Shown here piece after piece: positions 44,333-51,755 of a stretch of 64,000 nt of DNA. This stretch comes from Paenibacillus lutimineralis. Its GTDB lineage: Bacteria; Bacillota; Bacilli; Paenibacillales; Paenibacillaceae. The position numbers and the translations under genes were made by a program. Within the stretch, counting starts at the first letter, position 1, and each line of letters starts with the position of its first letter. The notes below the pieces were generated by a model. That model made no database searches, was not told where the DNA came from, and saw only the letters and a list, made by a program, of their open reading frames with translations. The DNA lies in contig NZ_CP034346.1 in assembly GCF_003991425.1 (NCBI RefSeq), forward strand, positions 1,649,501 through 1,713,500, read 5' to 3'.

Positions 44333-44649
44333 GTTCAAAAAGTCCGCTTTTGATAAGAAAACCGATCGTAGCAATTCAAGGAGGAGCGACCGCGATTCAA
44401 AGGTAGATTTTCTTGTGATATAGAATTTCATCAGCATCTGCTGATAACGTATAAATCCTATATCTAACACGAAGTGAATCAGGAAGTGGGCTCGACATCG
44501 AATCTTGAATTTAGCCGGGCCTTCCGGTGCTCACGTACAAACTACAAGCAAATGCTTCCGATGTCGTTTTCTACGAAAACGTGTAGCTCCGCTCCTCAGT
44601 CCCTAGCTTCATCCAACCTTCTCGGTGCTGAAAATCGATCTTTTTGAAC
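44333..44649. repeat. dispersed repeat copy 3 (complete, opposite orientation)
   Basis: It has perfect 10-base terminal inverted repeats GTTCAAAAAG (44333-44342) and CTTTTTGAAC (44640-44649). The interior is the reverse complement of copy 2: AAGAAAACC block, hairpin block GATATAGAATTTCATCAGC, CATCGAATCTTGAAT, GTGCTCACGTACAAACTAC, CGTTTTCTACGAAAACG and GAGCGGAGC blocks. At 317 bp with no coding capacity, it looks like a miniature mobile element. Confidence 0.82.
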
Positions 44650-44664
44650 ACGCACTTAAAGAAC

Positions 44665-44815
44665 CGAACATATGTCCGCTTTGTGTCCTTTGGATGTCCG
44701 ATCATTTCCTTTTTGCCGTGTTAAATTTGTATTGTGGCATAAGGTGAGAAGCGCAAGAAACCCGCATGCCGATCACACCGGAAAAGTCGCTGAACTTCAT
44801 TTCAGCGGCTTTTCT
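44665..44815 (+). promoter_or_regulatory. tailocin promoter-leader cassette 1 (drives DUF4127 gene)
   Basis: A LexA-like dyad CGAACATATGTCCG (44665-44678) merges into three GTCC motifs exactly 11 bases apart (44674, 44685, 44696) and a TTTCC 10 bases later. TTAAATTTGTATTGTG follows (44721), with TATTGT as probable -10. Then comes a leader of about 60 bases ending in the hairpin AAAAGTCGCTGAA/TTCAGCGGCTTTT plus T-rich tail (44782-44818). The same arrangement occurs at 48264 and 61772. Confidence 0.75.
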
Positions 44816-44859
44816 TGTTTATGCCACAAAAATTCAAATCCATATAGAGGTGATATTTT

Positions 44860-46569
44860 ATGAAAAAAGTATTGTATGTACCACTCGATGATCGTCCTGT
44901 AAATCTGGACGACGTGATCACTTTGGGGCAATCTGCCGGATTGCAGCTTATTACACCTGACCCAATGGACATTAGGAACCGTATTGATTCTGATGCAGAA
45001 GCTTCGGGGGATCAATTGATTAGAACCTGCTCGCCAACGTTCGGTAATACGGCGAACATTCGCCAATTCATCCTTGATCATGCGGCAAAGGTAGAGGGCT
45101 TTATTATTTCGATTGATATGCTCGCTTACGGCGGACTGATCGGCAGCAGACGACTGCGGGAGAACGGGGGCGGGGACTACCCGAATTATGATTCTTCCAC
45201 GGCCCACTTGGTCGATGTGATCTGTCAGATTAAAAAGCGATATCCTCATAAACCGGTTTATGTACTGGACACGATTATGCGGCTGGCGACAACGTCATTT
45301 ACAGAAGGCCTTACTTATGATGCCTACGTAGAATCTCGTAATTTCATGGGCCAGCCTCGTCAAGCATACACGGCCTTCAACGACATTCTGAACGGATACA
45401 ACACTTCAAATACGGATACACAATACGGCGACACCACGGAGTTTAATAAAGAGCAGTATTATAACGCCCGTCAACATAAGTTCAAGACTAACTATTATGT
45501 GCTGGACCGATTGGCCCGACGTGGTTATATCGATTTTCTAGCAGTTGGGGTCGATGATGCGAAGACAGAAGGGGTACAAATCAACGAGATTCGCTTTGTG
45601 GAGAACTTTATTAATCGTTCGCTTGGAGGCTGCGGTGGACAAAATCCGAATCTGGCGATTATTCTGCCCGATGCCGACGGTCTCGGTCATTCCTTAGTGG
45701 CGCGTATGGCTAATCATTTAAATAGAGGACGAAAGGGCAGAACCAAATTTGCTCTCCAATATTATGGGCCGCATGGTTCCACGATCATTAACCCGTACGA
45801 ATATATGAGCGTACATGATAATATTCTTCGTCATATCGATATTGTTGGAGGGCAATATGTCACCAGCTCGCCGGATATCGAGATTATCGCCATTACGGAC
45901 GCTGCCCAAGTACCCAGTGCAATGGCGCGGATTGATGCTAATGGACCGGAGAACAGGGCGACCGTTGTGATTGACTTTGTGGGTCAGGGGGCTGCCAATG
46001 CTGCTATAACAGATGCATTGCTGGGAAGCCAAGATACTGGACGACTCCTGGGATACAGCGCATGGAATACAGCTGGAAATAAAATTGGGCTCTCCTTAGG
46101 GATGGGCCAGGCTCGCTACAGCTTCCTGGTCTCGGAGAAGAAGGAGGCGGCGCTCGAAGCAGCCGTCAACGCGCATGGGTCTCTGCTGTTCAAGCGCTTC
46201 CTGAAGGATTACTTCTACAAAGCAGTAGCTATTGGTGAAATCCGGACGTACTCTAGAAGCCATGGCAAGTACAGCAATTTTCCGCAAACGATGGCAGATC
46301 AGAATATGCTTGTTTTCAACTCGCCGGAAGATTATGAATATATGCTTACTTTACTTCGAGATCGAATGCAAACCCTAGTATCGACCTTGGGTGATAAGCC
46401 GGCCTTCCTGATCGGCAACTCCGATGGTGCGCTTAATGTGAAGCAAATCTGCGGACCTTCCTGGAGGCTTGCAAGGTATTGCAGTGTCAATCTGCCTTAT
46501 GATAATCCTGATTTTCTATGGGGCCGTGCCTTTGAGATTACGCTGACTCCTGCCGTTAAGTTGAAGTAA
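44860..46569 (+). CDS. DUF4127 family protein
   Basis: This 569-residue protein opens with YVPLDDRPVN, the DUF4127 signature, and has further conserved segments LAYGGLIGSR, GVDDAKTEGVQ, PDADGLGHSL and a C-terminal NLPYDNPDFLWGRAFE. No signal peptide or membrane helix. The fold and reaction are not established for the family. An AGAGGTGAT ribosome site follows the leader hairpin of promoter cassette 1, so it is expressed with the phage-tail genes although it is not a known phage protein. It may be cargo of the tailocin locus. Confidence 0.82.
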   Translation: MKKVLYVPLDDRPVNLDDVITLGQSAGLQLITPDPMDIRNRIDSDAEASGDQLIRTCSPTFGNTANIRQFILDHAAKVEGFIISIDMLAYGGLIGSRRLRENGGGDYPNYDSSTAHLVDVICQIKKRYPHKPVYVLDTIMRLATTSFTEGLTYDAYVESRNFMGQPRQAYTAFNDILNGYNTSNTDTQYGDTTEFNKEQYYNARQHKFKTNYYVLDRLARRGYIDFLAVGVDDAKTEGVQINEIRFVENFINRSLGGCGGQNPNLAIILPDADGLGHSLVARMANHLNRGRKGRTKFALQYYGPHGSTIINPYEYMSVHDNILRHIDIVGGQYVTSSPDIEIIAITDAAQVPSAMARIDANGPENRATVVIDFVGQGAANAAITDALLGSQDTGRLLGYSAWNTAGNKIGLSLGMGQARYSFLVSEKKEAALEAAVNAHGSLLFKRFLKDYFYKAVAIGEIRTYSRSHGKYSNFPQTMADQNMLVFNSPEDYEYMLTLLRDRMQTLVSTLGDKPAFLIGNSDGALNVKQICGPSWRLARYCSVNLPYDNPDFLWGRAFEITLTPAVKLK

Positions 46570-46613
46570 CCTGTCTTATTCTTTTAATTCGACTGGTAAT
46601 ATAATGTACCCAG

Positions 46614-46657
46614 CAAAAGGCCCTCATCTACCGCGATCAGCGGAGGTGAGGGCCTTT
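46614..46657. terminator. terminator after DUF4127 gene
   Basis: AAAAGGCCCTCA and TGAGGGCCTTTT enclose a second stem ACCGC/GCGGA. It lies between convergent genes and can serve both. Confidence 0.85.
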
Positions 46658-46675
46658 TATAAAATTCGGTGGGCG

Positions 46676-47488
46676 TTAGGCCCCTGTAATAGGAATTTCG
46701 TTTTTCTTGAAACTAATGCTATCCACTTTCCAGATCCCTTCACTATAGACGAATTGAGCCTGTCTGGTCATCGTCACCAAATCCCCGTTTTGGTTCTTTC
46801 CAATATCAATGGACTGAGAGAATTTCCCTGTCGTAGGGCTTGTATAATAAGCCGGAGAGGTGAGATCTTTAAACTCATATTTACTATTTAGCCCTTTATC
46901 CCGAATGATTGAATTAATGAACCGATCGGTGAAGTACGGTGCGAAGTAAGAACGGACCTGCTGGATGGCAGATATATCGTTGGCTTCGTTCAACATATCG
47001 GATAATTGCCGCAAACGTTCCATAGTAATTTTCTGTGAAGCTGGGGGCTGTCCGGGATTCATGTTCACTGCGATTTGCAGATCATTCAATGTAATCGTAG
47101 CTTGTCTGACTCGTTGATCCCATTTTACGTCCGCTCCCAATGTTTGACTTACAAAACGGAGGGGAACATAAGTAGTTCCTCCATTTATAATCTGTGCAGG
47201 AACGTCCAGCGTAACCTCGGATTGATTGACCTGGACCTTTTTCGAGCCTAGAACTAGCTGTATGGTAGTGTCATCTTTGACAATAGTAATAAGCTGATTA
47301 CGCTTATCCCATTCAACCTGGGCACCTAAGTGCTGTGATACATCCCGAAGAGGAATAAGTACACGATTGTTCTGCAGTTTCCCATTATCCAGTTCTACAG
47401 CGGCAGGACTCGCAAAGCTGGAGGCGGATAATACGGGAATAGCCAGCATGACAGAGGCCAATAAGGATAATGTCCATTTTTTAAACAT
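46676..47488 (-). CDS. secreted stalk-domain (copper amine oxidase N-terminal-like) protein
   Basis: A signal peptide (about residues 1-27, ending ASSFASPA) is followed by two copies of the stalk repeat: NNRVLIPLRDVSQHLGAQVEWDK and NGGTTYVPLRFVSQTLGADVKWDQ. The C-terminal 130 or so residues form an NTF2-like domain (SYFAPYFTDRFINSIIRD). Such proteins are abundant, cell-surface-associated and of unknown role in Paenibacillus. It is not a phage protein and sits on the strand opposite to the tail genes. Confidence 0.82.
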   Translation of the reverse strand: MFKKWTLSLLASVMLAIPVLSASSFASPAAVELDNGKLQNNRVLIPLRDVSQHLGAQVEWDKRNQLITIVKDDTTIQLVLGSKKVQVNQSEVTLDVPAQIINGGTTYVPLRFVSQTLGADVKWDQRVRQATITLNDLQIAVNMNPGQPPASQKITMERLRQLSDMLNEANDISAIQQVRSYFAPYFTDRFINSIIRDKGLNSKYEFKDLTSPAYYTSPTTGKFSQSIDIGKNQNGDLVTMTRQAQFVYSEGIWKVDSISFKKNEIPITGA

Positions 47489-47618
47489 GCGAACCTCCGA
47501 ATCTTTAAAATTAAAATAGCCGTTAATATATTAAACGTAAAATAGGGAGAAATAGTTGCAAAAAATTTGGATTTAGCAGGAAAGTAAGCTGCTGGTCCTA
47601 GGACTAAAAAACGTGATC

Positions 47619-48200
47619 TCAAAGAGACCACGTAGCGTAACCAAGTACATCCATTGTTTTTGTATATGAGGTCAGTTTTATTTTTATCTTGACTGGTAAA
47701 TCTTCTTTAGGAAGAGTTGTACCTTTATATACACTTGTATTCTTAATTGGTGAGTCTTTAAAAATTTTATCTGTATTTTCATAATTCAAGTGATAAATCT
47801 TTCCGCTCTGTACTTCGATTTCTGCTTGCATGTAAATACCATCAGTGCTATCAGATAATGATTCAACTTGATAATCTATTCCATAATATAAGTAATTATT
47901 CATATATTCTTTAGGTTTACTAAACAGCCCATTCACAGTCAGCTTAATATCACCAAATTCAACAGAATCACCCAATTTCAATTCTTCCTTATACATTATC
48001 GGTTCTGGAGACTTTGGGGGTTGTTCTGGAGGAAGGGACTGTGTGTAAGGATTAGTGATCAGTATCTCATCCTTTTTCTTATCATAACTAACGTCCATCC
48101 CCAGCACTCTTCCAATCTCCCCAATCGGCAGATAATTTAGATTGTTGTAATTAAGTACCCTATTTTTTTCAATATAGTCCCTTCTTTCTTTAAGAGAGTG
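47619..48200 (-). pseudogene. stalk-domain protein gene truncated at its 5' end
   Basis: The open part reads EKNRVLNYNNLNYLPIGEIG then RVLGMDVSYDKKKDEI, the second half of a stalk repeat, followed by a 120-residue C-terminal domain ending in a normal stop. The frame continues upstream to about 48200 without an ATG and with no signal peptide; a GTG at 48107 would start in mid-domain. The missing 5' part ends just before promoter cassette 2 (48264), as if cut off when the tail module joined this site. Confidence 0.65.
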
Positions 48201-48263
48201 TCTTGGTTATATTACTATCAATTATAAGGATAGATACAATTATTTACCATATCATTCAAAATA

Positions 48264-48418
48264 CGAACATACGTCCGCTTGTTGTCCTCTGCATGTCCGT
48301 CCATTTCCTAATTGGCGTGTTAAATTTGTATTGTGAGAATCAGGCGAACGGGCCAGTGAGGCCCTCCATCGCCGGAAAGAACCAGAGAAGTCGCTGAAGC
48401 TGATTCAGCGGCTTTTCT
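48264..48418 (+). promoter_or_regulatory. tailocin promoter-leader cassette 2 (drives tail module 1)
   Basis: CGAACATACGTCCG (48264-48277), GTCC motifs at 48273, 48284 and 48295 (11-base phase), TTTCC 10 bases later, TTAAATTTGTATTGTG at 48320, and the leader hairpin AGAAGTCGCTGAA/TTCAGCGGCTTTTCT (48386-48418). Distances equal those of cassette 1. The first tail-module gene begins 18 bases after the hairpin. Confidence 0.78.
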
Positions 48419-48435
48419 TTTTGGGAGGGTAGCCA

Positions 48436-48615
48436 ATGCCAACGTGCAACAACAACAAGAATCCGCCTGCTGCGCCTTTTACCGAAATCGAGTGGAAGCA
48501 GCCCGAGCTGTGCATCAGCTGTATATGGGGGCGGCTCGAAGGTACAAAGCAATTTTGCAGCTTGCCGCGGTGCGTGGTGGAGGATCAAGGGAAAGGAGAG
48601 CAACGGTATGATTGA
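48436..48615 (+). CDS. small Cys-rich protein, first gene of tail module 1
   Basis: This 59-residue protein starts at an ATG preceded by GGGAGGG. The cysteines at residues 26, 29, 41 and 46 (CISC...CSLPRC) suggest a zinc ribbon. Its stop overlaps the next start. Small zinc proteins of this kind occur at the head of PBSX-like tail operons, but no function is known to me. Confidence 0.65.
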   Translation: MPTCNNNKNPPAAPFTEIEWKQPELCISCIWGRLEGTKQFCSLPRCVVEDQGKGEQRYD

Positions 48616-49066
48616 GGTGAGCTTCAGTACGCTACTGGCTGGGGTCATGCGATCACTTGCTGAGCGTTTCCCGGAAATCCCGGTCCATCGTGAGAAGTCC
48701 GAGCAGAAGGCCGAAGGGCCTTGTTTTTATGTAGAAATGCTGAAAGCTTCACAGAAGCAGGAGCTGAATCGGCGTTATCACCGGGCTTGTTCATTTCAAG
48801 TGCAGTTTGTAAGTGAGGCGACACCTCAGAGTCCCAATATGTCGGTGCATGGTATGGCTGAGCAGCTATACGAATTATTTCGAGATATCGATATTGTCGG
48901 TGCTAGATACATGGGGACGCAAATGAAGCATGAGGTTCGGGATGGGGTATTACATTTTGACTTTGGCTTTCATTTTTTGGTCTGGCTCCCGCCTGGGGAC
49001 GAGCTCAAGATGCAAACGCTCAAAGAGGAGGAATCTCTGAAAAATGGCAACACAAAAGGTAATTAA
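48608..49066 (+). CDS. phage tail terminator family protein (DUF6838-like)
   Basis: This 152-residue protein begins MIEVSFSTLLAGVMRSLAER and continues with the pattern of tail-completion proteins: CFYVEMLKASQKQELNRRYH and FDFGFHFLVWLPP. It would cap the growing tail tube and sheath at the head-proximal end. In this locus no head exists, so it would close the particle. Overlaps both neighbours. Confidence 0.75.
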   Translation: MIEVSFSTLLAGVMRSLAERFPEIPVHREKSEQKAEGPCFYVEMLKASQKQELNRRYHRACSFQVQFVSEATPQSPNMSVHGMAEQLYELFRDIDIVGARYMGTQMKHEVRDGVLHFDFGFHFLVWLPPGDELKMQTLKEEESLKNGNTKGN

Positions 49067-49274
49067 GCATGCGGAAGATTTAGAAGCTAGTATGTACCAG
49101 CCAGTTGAGATGCAGACGGACGTTGCGTTCTCCAAAGCGCAATTTCTGGCTTCGCAGGCCTATTCCGGAGTGCAGAAGGATATTTTGTCGGTCGTACTGA
49201 AAGATGGGCAGCGGTATACAAAAGCAGAAGCAGAAGTGGAAATAAATCAATTTAAACATAAAGGAGTGAAATAA
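49044..49274 (+). CDS. small tail-module protein between terminator and sheath
   Basis: This 76-residue protein has a C-terminal helix-turn pattern DGQRYTKAEAEVEINQFKHK reminiscent of a short DNA- or protein-binding motif. GAGGAGG precedes the ATG, which overlaps the terminator gene. An analogous small gene (62936) occupies the same place in module 2, which supports it as a real, conserved component, as in PBSX-type clusters. Confidence 0.75.
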   Translation: MATQKVIKHAEDLEASMYQPVEMQTDVAFSKAQFLASQAYSGVQKDILSVVLKDGQRYTKAEAEVEINQFKHKGVK

Positions 49275-49275
49275 A

Positions 49276-50604
49276 ATGGCGGGTGGAACATTTACAGTTC
49301 AGAACAAGGTAAGACCTGGCGTTTATATCAATTTCAAATCGGAGGCAAAGGCGCTTGGCACGCTTGGAGAGCGCGGGATCGCGGCATTCCCGGCGCCACT
49401 TCCTTGGGGCAAGAGTGGAATTACGGTCCTCAGTAGCGAGACCTTCCTGGAGCAATGCTTGCCATCGCTTGGCTTCCAGCCAACGGATGCGCGGATTCGC
49501 CACATTACGGCAGCAATGGCCCATGCCAGTAAGATTCTGATTTATCGGTTAGGTGCCGAAGGCGCTGTGAAGGCAACAGCCAAGCTTGGAACTTTGACAG
49601 CGACAGCAAAATATGGTGGTAAACGAGGTAATGATCTGCAGATCGTCATTCAGTCCAGTCTGGACTATGAAGGTTTCTTCGAGGTGAAGACGCTGTTGGA
49701 CGGTGAGAAGGTAGATGTACAAACCGTTGAGACGGCTGAGAAGCTGCTGGCGAATGAGTTCGTTGAATTCTCGGGAAGCGGCGCATTGACGGAGACTGCA
49801 GGTACCGCTCTGGAAGGCGGAGCGAATGGTAGTGGAGGTGCGGGAGAATATTCCGACGCATTGGCGGCTTTTGAGGCAGAAGACTTCAATGTTCTCGGTA
49901 TTCCTGTAGACGATAGTGCTGTGAAGCAGCTGGCAGTTGCTTATACCAAGCGGCTCCGCGAACAAGAAGGGAAGAAGTTCCAGACCGTTGTATATGACTA
50001 CCCTGCGGCCAATTACGAAGGCGTCATTAGTCTGAAGAACGGTATCGTTACAGGAGATGGCCTGACAGTAGAGCCTATTTATCTGCTGTGGGAGATCGCG
50101 GCGATGGAAGCGGCGGCGAATGTGAATGAGTCCCTAACTTATACGGAAATTCCGAATGCGGTTGATGTGGCGCCAAAATATACAAATTCGGAGATCGTAC
50201 AAGCCTTGAATAAAGGCGAAATGGTGCTCAGCGTCGTTAACGGGCGGGTGGTCATCGAGCAGGACATTAATACGTTGACTTCCTTTACAGCTGATAAGGA
50301 TAAGAAATTCAGCAAGAACCGGGTGCTGCGTGTACTCGATTCAATGGCGAAGGACATCCAGTCTATTTTCAGCCAAAATTGTGTTGGCAAGACGGATAAC
50401 AATGCGGACGGACGTAATCTGCTGAAGGGCGAAGTGATTAGTTACTTGGACAATTTACAGGGAATCGGGGCAATTCAGAATTTCGATTCGCAGAGCGATA
50501 TCGAGGTATTGCCAGGCCAGGATGTCGACGCTGTCTGGATTCAGCTCGCTGTTCAGCCAGTAGATAGTGCAGAGAAAATTTATATGAGCATTTCAGTTCA
50601 ATAA
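49276..50604 (+). CDS. xkdK: contractile tail sheath protein (XkdK-like)
   Basis: This 442-residue protein starts MAGGTFTVQNKVRPGVYINF, typical of Gram-positive phage sheaths, with YGGKRGNDLQIVI, an extended variable insert around residues 150-195 rich in Gly and Ser, and the C-terminal PGQDVDAVWIQLAVQPVDSAEKIYMSI that forms the interlocking sheath arm. It contracts to drive the tube through the target envelope. The second sheath at 63144 begins with the same MAGGT and GKRGND features. Confidence 0.92.
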   Translation: MAGGTFTVQNKVRPGVYINFKSEAKALGTLGERGIAAFPAPLPWGKSGITVLSSETFLEQCLPSLGFQPTDARIRHITAAMAHASKILIYRLGAEGAVKATAKLGTLTATAKYGGKRGNDLQIVIQSSLDYEGFFEVKTLLDGEKVDVQTVETAEKLLANEFVEFSGSGALTETAGTALEGGANGSGGAGEYSDALAAFEAEDFNVLGIPVDDSAVKQLAVAYTKRLREQEGKKFQTVVYDYPAANYEGVISLKNGIVTGDGLTVEPIYLLWEIAAMEAAANVNESLTYTEIPNAVDVAPKYTNSEIVQALNKGEMVLSVVNGRVVIEQDINTLTSFTADKDKKFSKNRVLRVLDSMAKDIQSIFSQNCVGKTDNNADGRNLLKGEVISYLDNLQGIGAIQNFDSQSDIEVLPGQDVDAVWIQLAVQPVDSAEKIYMSISVQ

Positions 50605-50617
50605 GGAGGGACAGACC

Positions 50618-51085
50618 ATGGCATTTTTTAATAAACAGGATGCAGTAAGTGGGAAGCAAGGGAAGGCGTTCGTCATAATCGAGGGGCGGAATGAAGAGCT
50701 GTTCTATGCGAAGACGATTGAAGCGACGATCGAGAAGAATAAGGTCGACGTACCTGTTCTTGGTAAGACGAATACACCACAGCGTTCTGCAGGCTGGAAG
50801 GGGAGCGGCACATTAACCATTTATTATGTGTCTTCCGTATTCCGCCAATTGATGCGCGATTATATCCGTACAGGCAAGGACTTCTGGTTTGATCTGCAGA
50901 TTGTAAATGAGCAACCAGGCAGCTCGGCAGGCAAGCAGACCGTTATTCTGAAAAATTGTAATCTCGATAGCGTCATTGCGGCCAAGCTTGATGCGACCAC
51001 CGACGATATGCTGGATGAGGAACTACCGTTCACATTCGAGGACTACGATATTCTTGATTCGTTCAATACAATCCAAGGAATTTAA
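50618..51085 (+). CDS. xkdM: tail tube protein (XkdM-like)
   Basis: This 155-residue protein with AFFNKQDAVSGKQGKAFVII, GWKGSGTLTIYYVSS and FTFEDYDILDSF matches the PBSX XkdM/DUF2001 tube family, which forms the inner tube rings. Directly downstream of the sheath gene as in all related clusters. Ribosome site AAGGAGGG. Confidence 0.9.
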   Translation: MAFFNKQDAVSGKQGKAFVIIEGRNEELFYAKTIEATIEKNKVDVPVLGKTNTPQRSAGWKGSGTLTIYYVSSVFRQLMRDYIRTGKDFWFDLQIVNEQPGSSAGKQTVILKNCNLDSVIAAKLDATTDDMLDEELPFTFEDYDILDSFNTIQGI

Positions 51086-51096
51086 GGAGGAGCAGC

Positions 51097-51516
51097 ATGA
51101 GTAATTTAAGTTTATTTTTTGCGCAAAATGTAGTGTCGGAAATTTCTGAGGAAGTCATCATTTCACCCCGTTTCAAGAATGAAGCGGGCAAGCCGGTCCC
51201 ATGGAAGCTGCGCAGTATGACCGAGGACGAGAACGAAGCGATCCGCAAATCGTCACAGCGCAAGATCAAGGAGAGAGGTATCGTTACACTGGATACGAAC
51301 TCTGATGAATATTTGGCCAAGCTCGTTGTAGCCAGCGTCGTGTTCCCGGACTTGAAGGATGCTGAACTGCAGAAATCCTATGGCGTACTTGGCGCTGATC
51401 AACTACTGCGCAAGATGCTGCTGCCTGGGGAATATGCGACGCTCCTACAGAAGGTACAGGAAGTTAACGGCTTTGACAGAGATGTTAACGAGCTCGCTGA
51501 CGAAGTAAAAAACTAA
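51097..51516 (+). CDS. xkdN: tail assembly chaperone, short form (XkdN-like)
   Basis: This 139-residue protein has WKLRSMTEDENEAIRKSSQRK and a helical remainder, as in XkdN. It lies between tube and tape-measure genes, the place of the gpG/gpGT tail chaperones of lambda-like phages. The last codons read GTA AAA AAC TAA, which contain a canonical slippery heptamer, so a fraction of ribosomes should continue into the -1 frame and make a longer chaperone (see the next entries). Confidence 0.9.
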   Translation: MSNLSLFFAQNVVSEISEEVIISPRFKNEAGKPVPWKLRSMTEDENEAIRKSSQRKIKERGIVTLDTNSDEYLAKLVVASVVFPDLKDAELQKSYGVLGADQLLRKMLLPGEYATLLQKVQEVNGFDRDVNELADEVKN

Positions 51517-51560
51517 TTAAAGAGGGCGACGGTGAGGCGAACTATGCCTACTACGCCCTC
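51507..51560 (+). promoter_or_regulatory. programmed -1 ribosomal frameshift signal
   Basis: Slippery heptamer A AAA AAC (51507-51513) in correct phase, immediately followed by the zero-frame stop. An eight-base spacer leads to a hairpin with GAGGGCG (51522-51528) pairing with CGCCCTC (51554-51560); inside it AGGC and GCCT can pair further. Heptamer, spacer and stem all fit known -1 signals of phage tail chaperone genes. Confidence 0.85.
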
Positions 51561-51677
51561 CACAAGCTTCGTATTATGCCCTGGGACTTCGTCGAGCTTG
51601 AGCCGCGTAAGAAGGCCGCGCTGATCGCGATGATTCAGGTGCGGATTCAGGCGGAGAAGAAGGCGACGAAAAGGTGA
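51513..51677 (+). CDS. tail assembly chaperone -1 frameshift extension (T domain)
   Basis: In the -1 frame an open stretch of 54 codons continues from the slippery site: LIKEGDGEANYAYYALHKLR to a Lys/Arg-rich end KKATKR. It has no start codon or ribosome site of its own, which fits translation only as a fusion to the upstream chaperone (193 residues in total). The T-type extension is known in related phages to recruit the tape-measure protein. Confidence 0.82.
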   Translation, partial: LIKEGDGEANYAYYALHKLRIMPWDFVELEPRKKAALIAMIQVRIQAEKKATKR

Positions 51678-51755
51678 GTCTATTATCTTTGGAGCTTGCA
51701 AGCACTCTCTTCAAGAGGGTGCTTTTTACTATTTTTGAAGGGAGGTAGATTTGCA

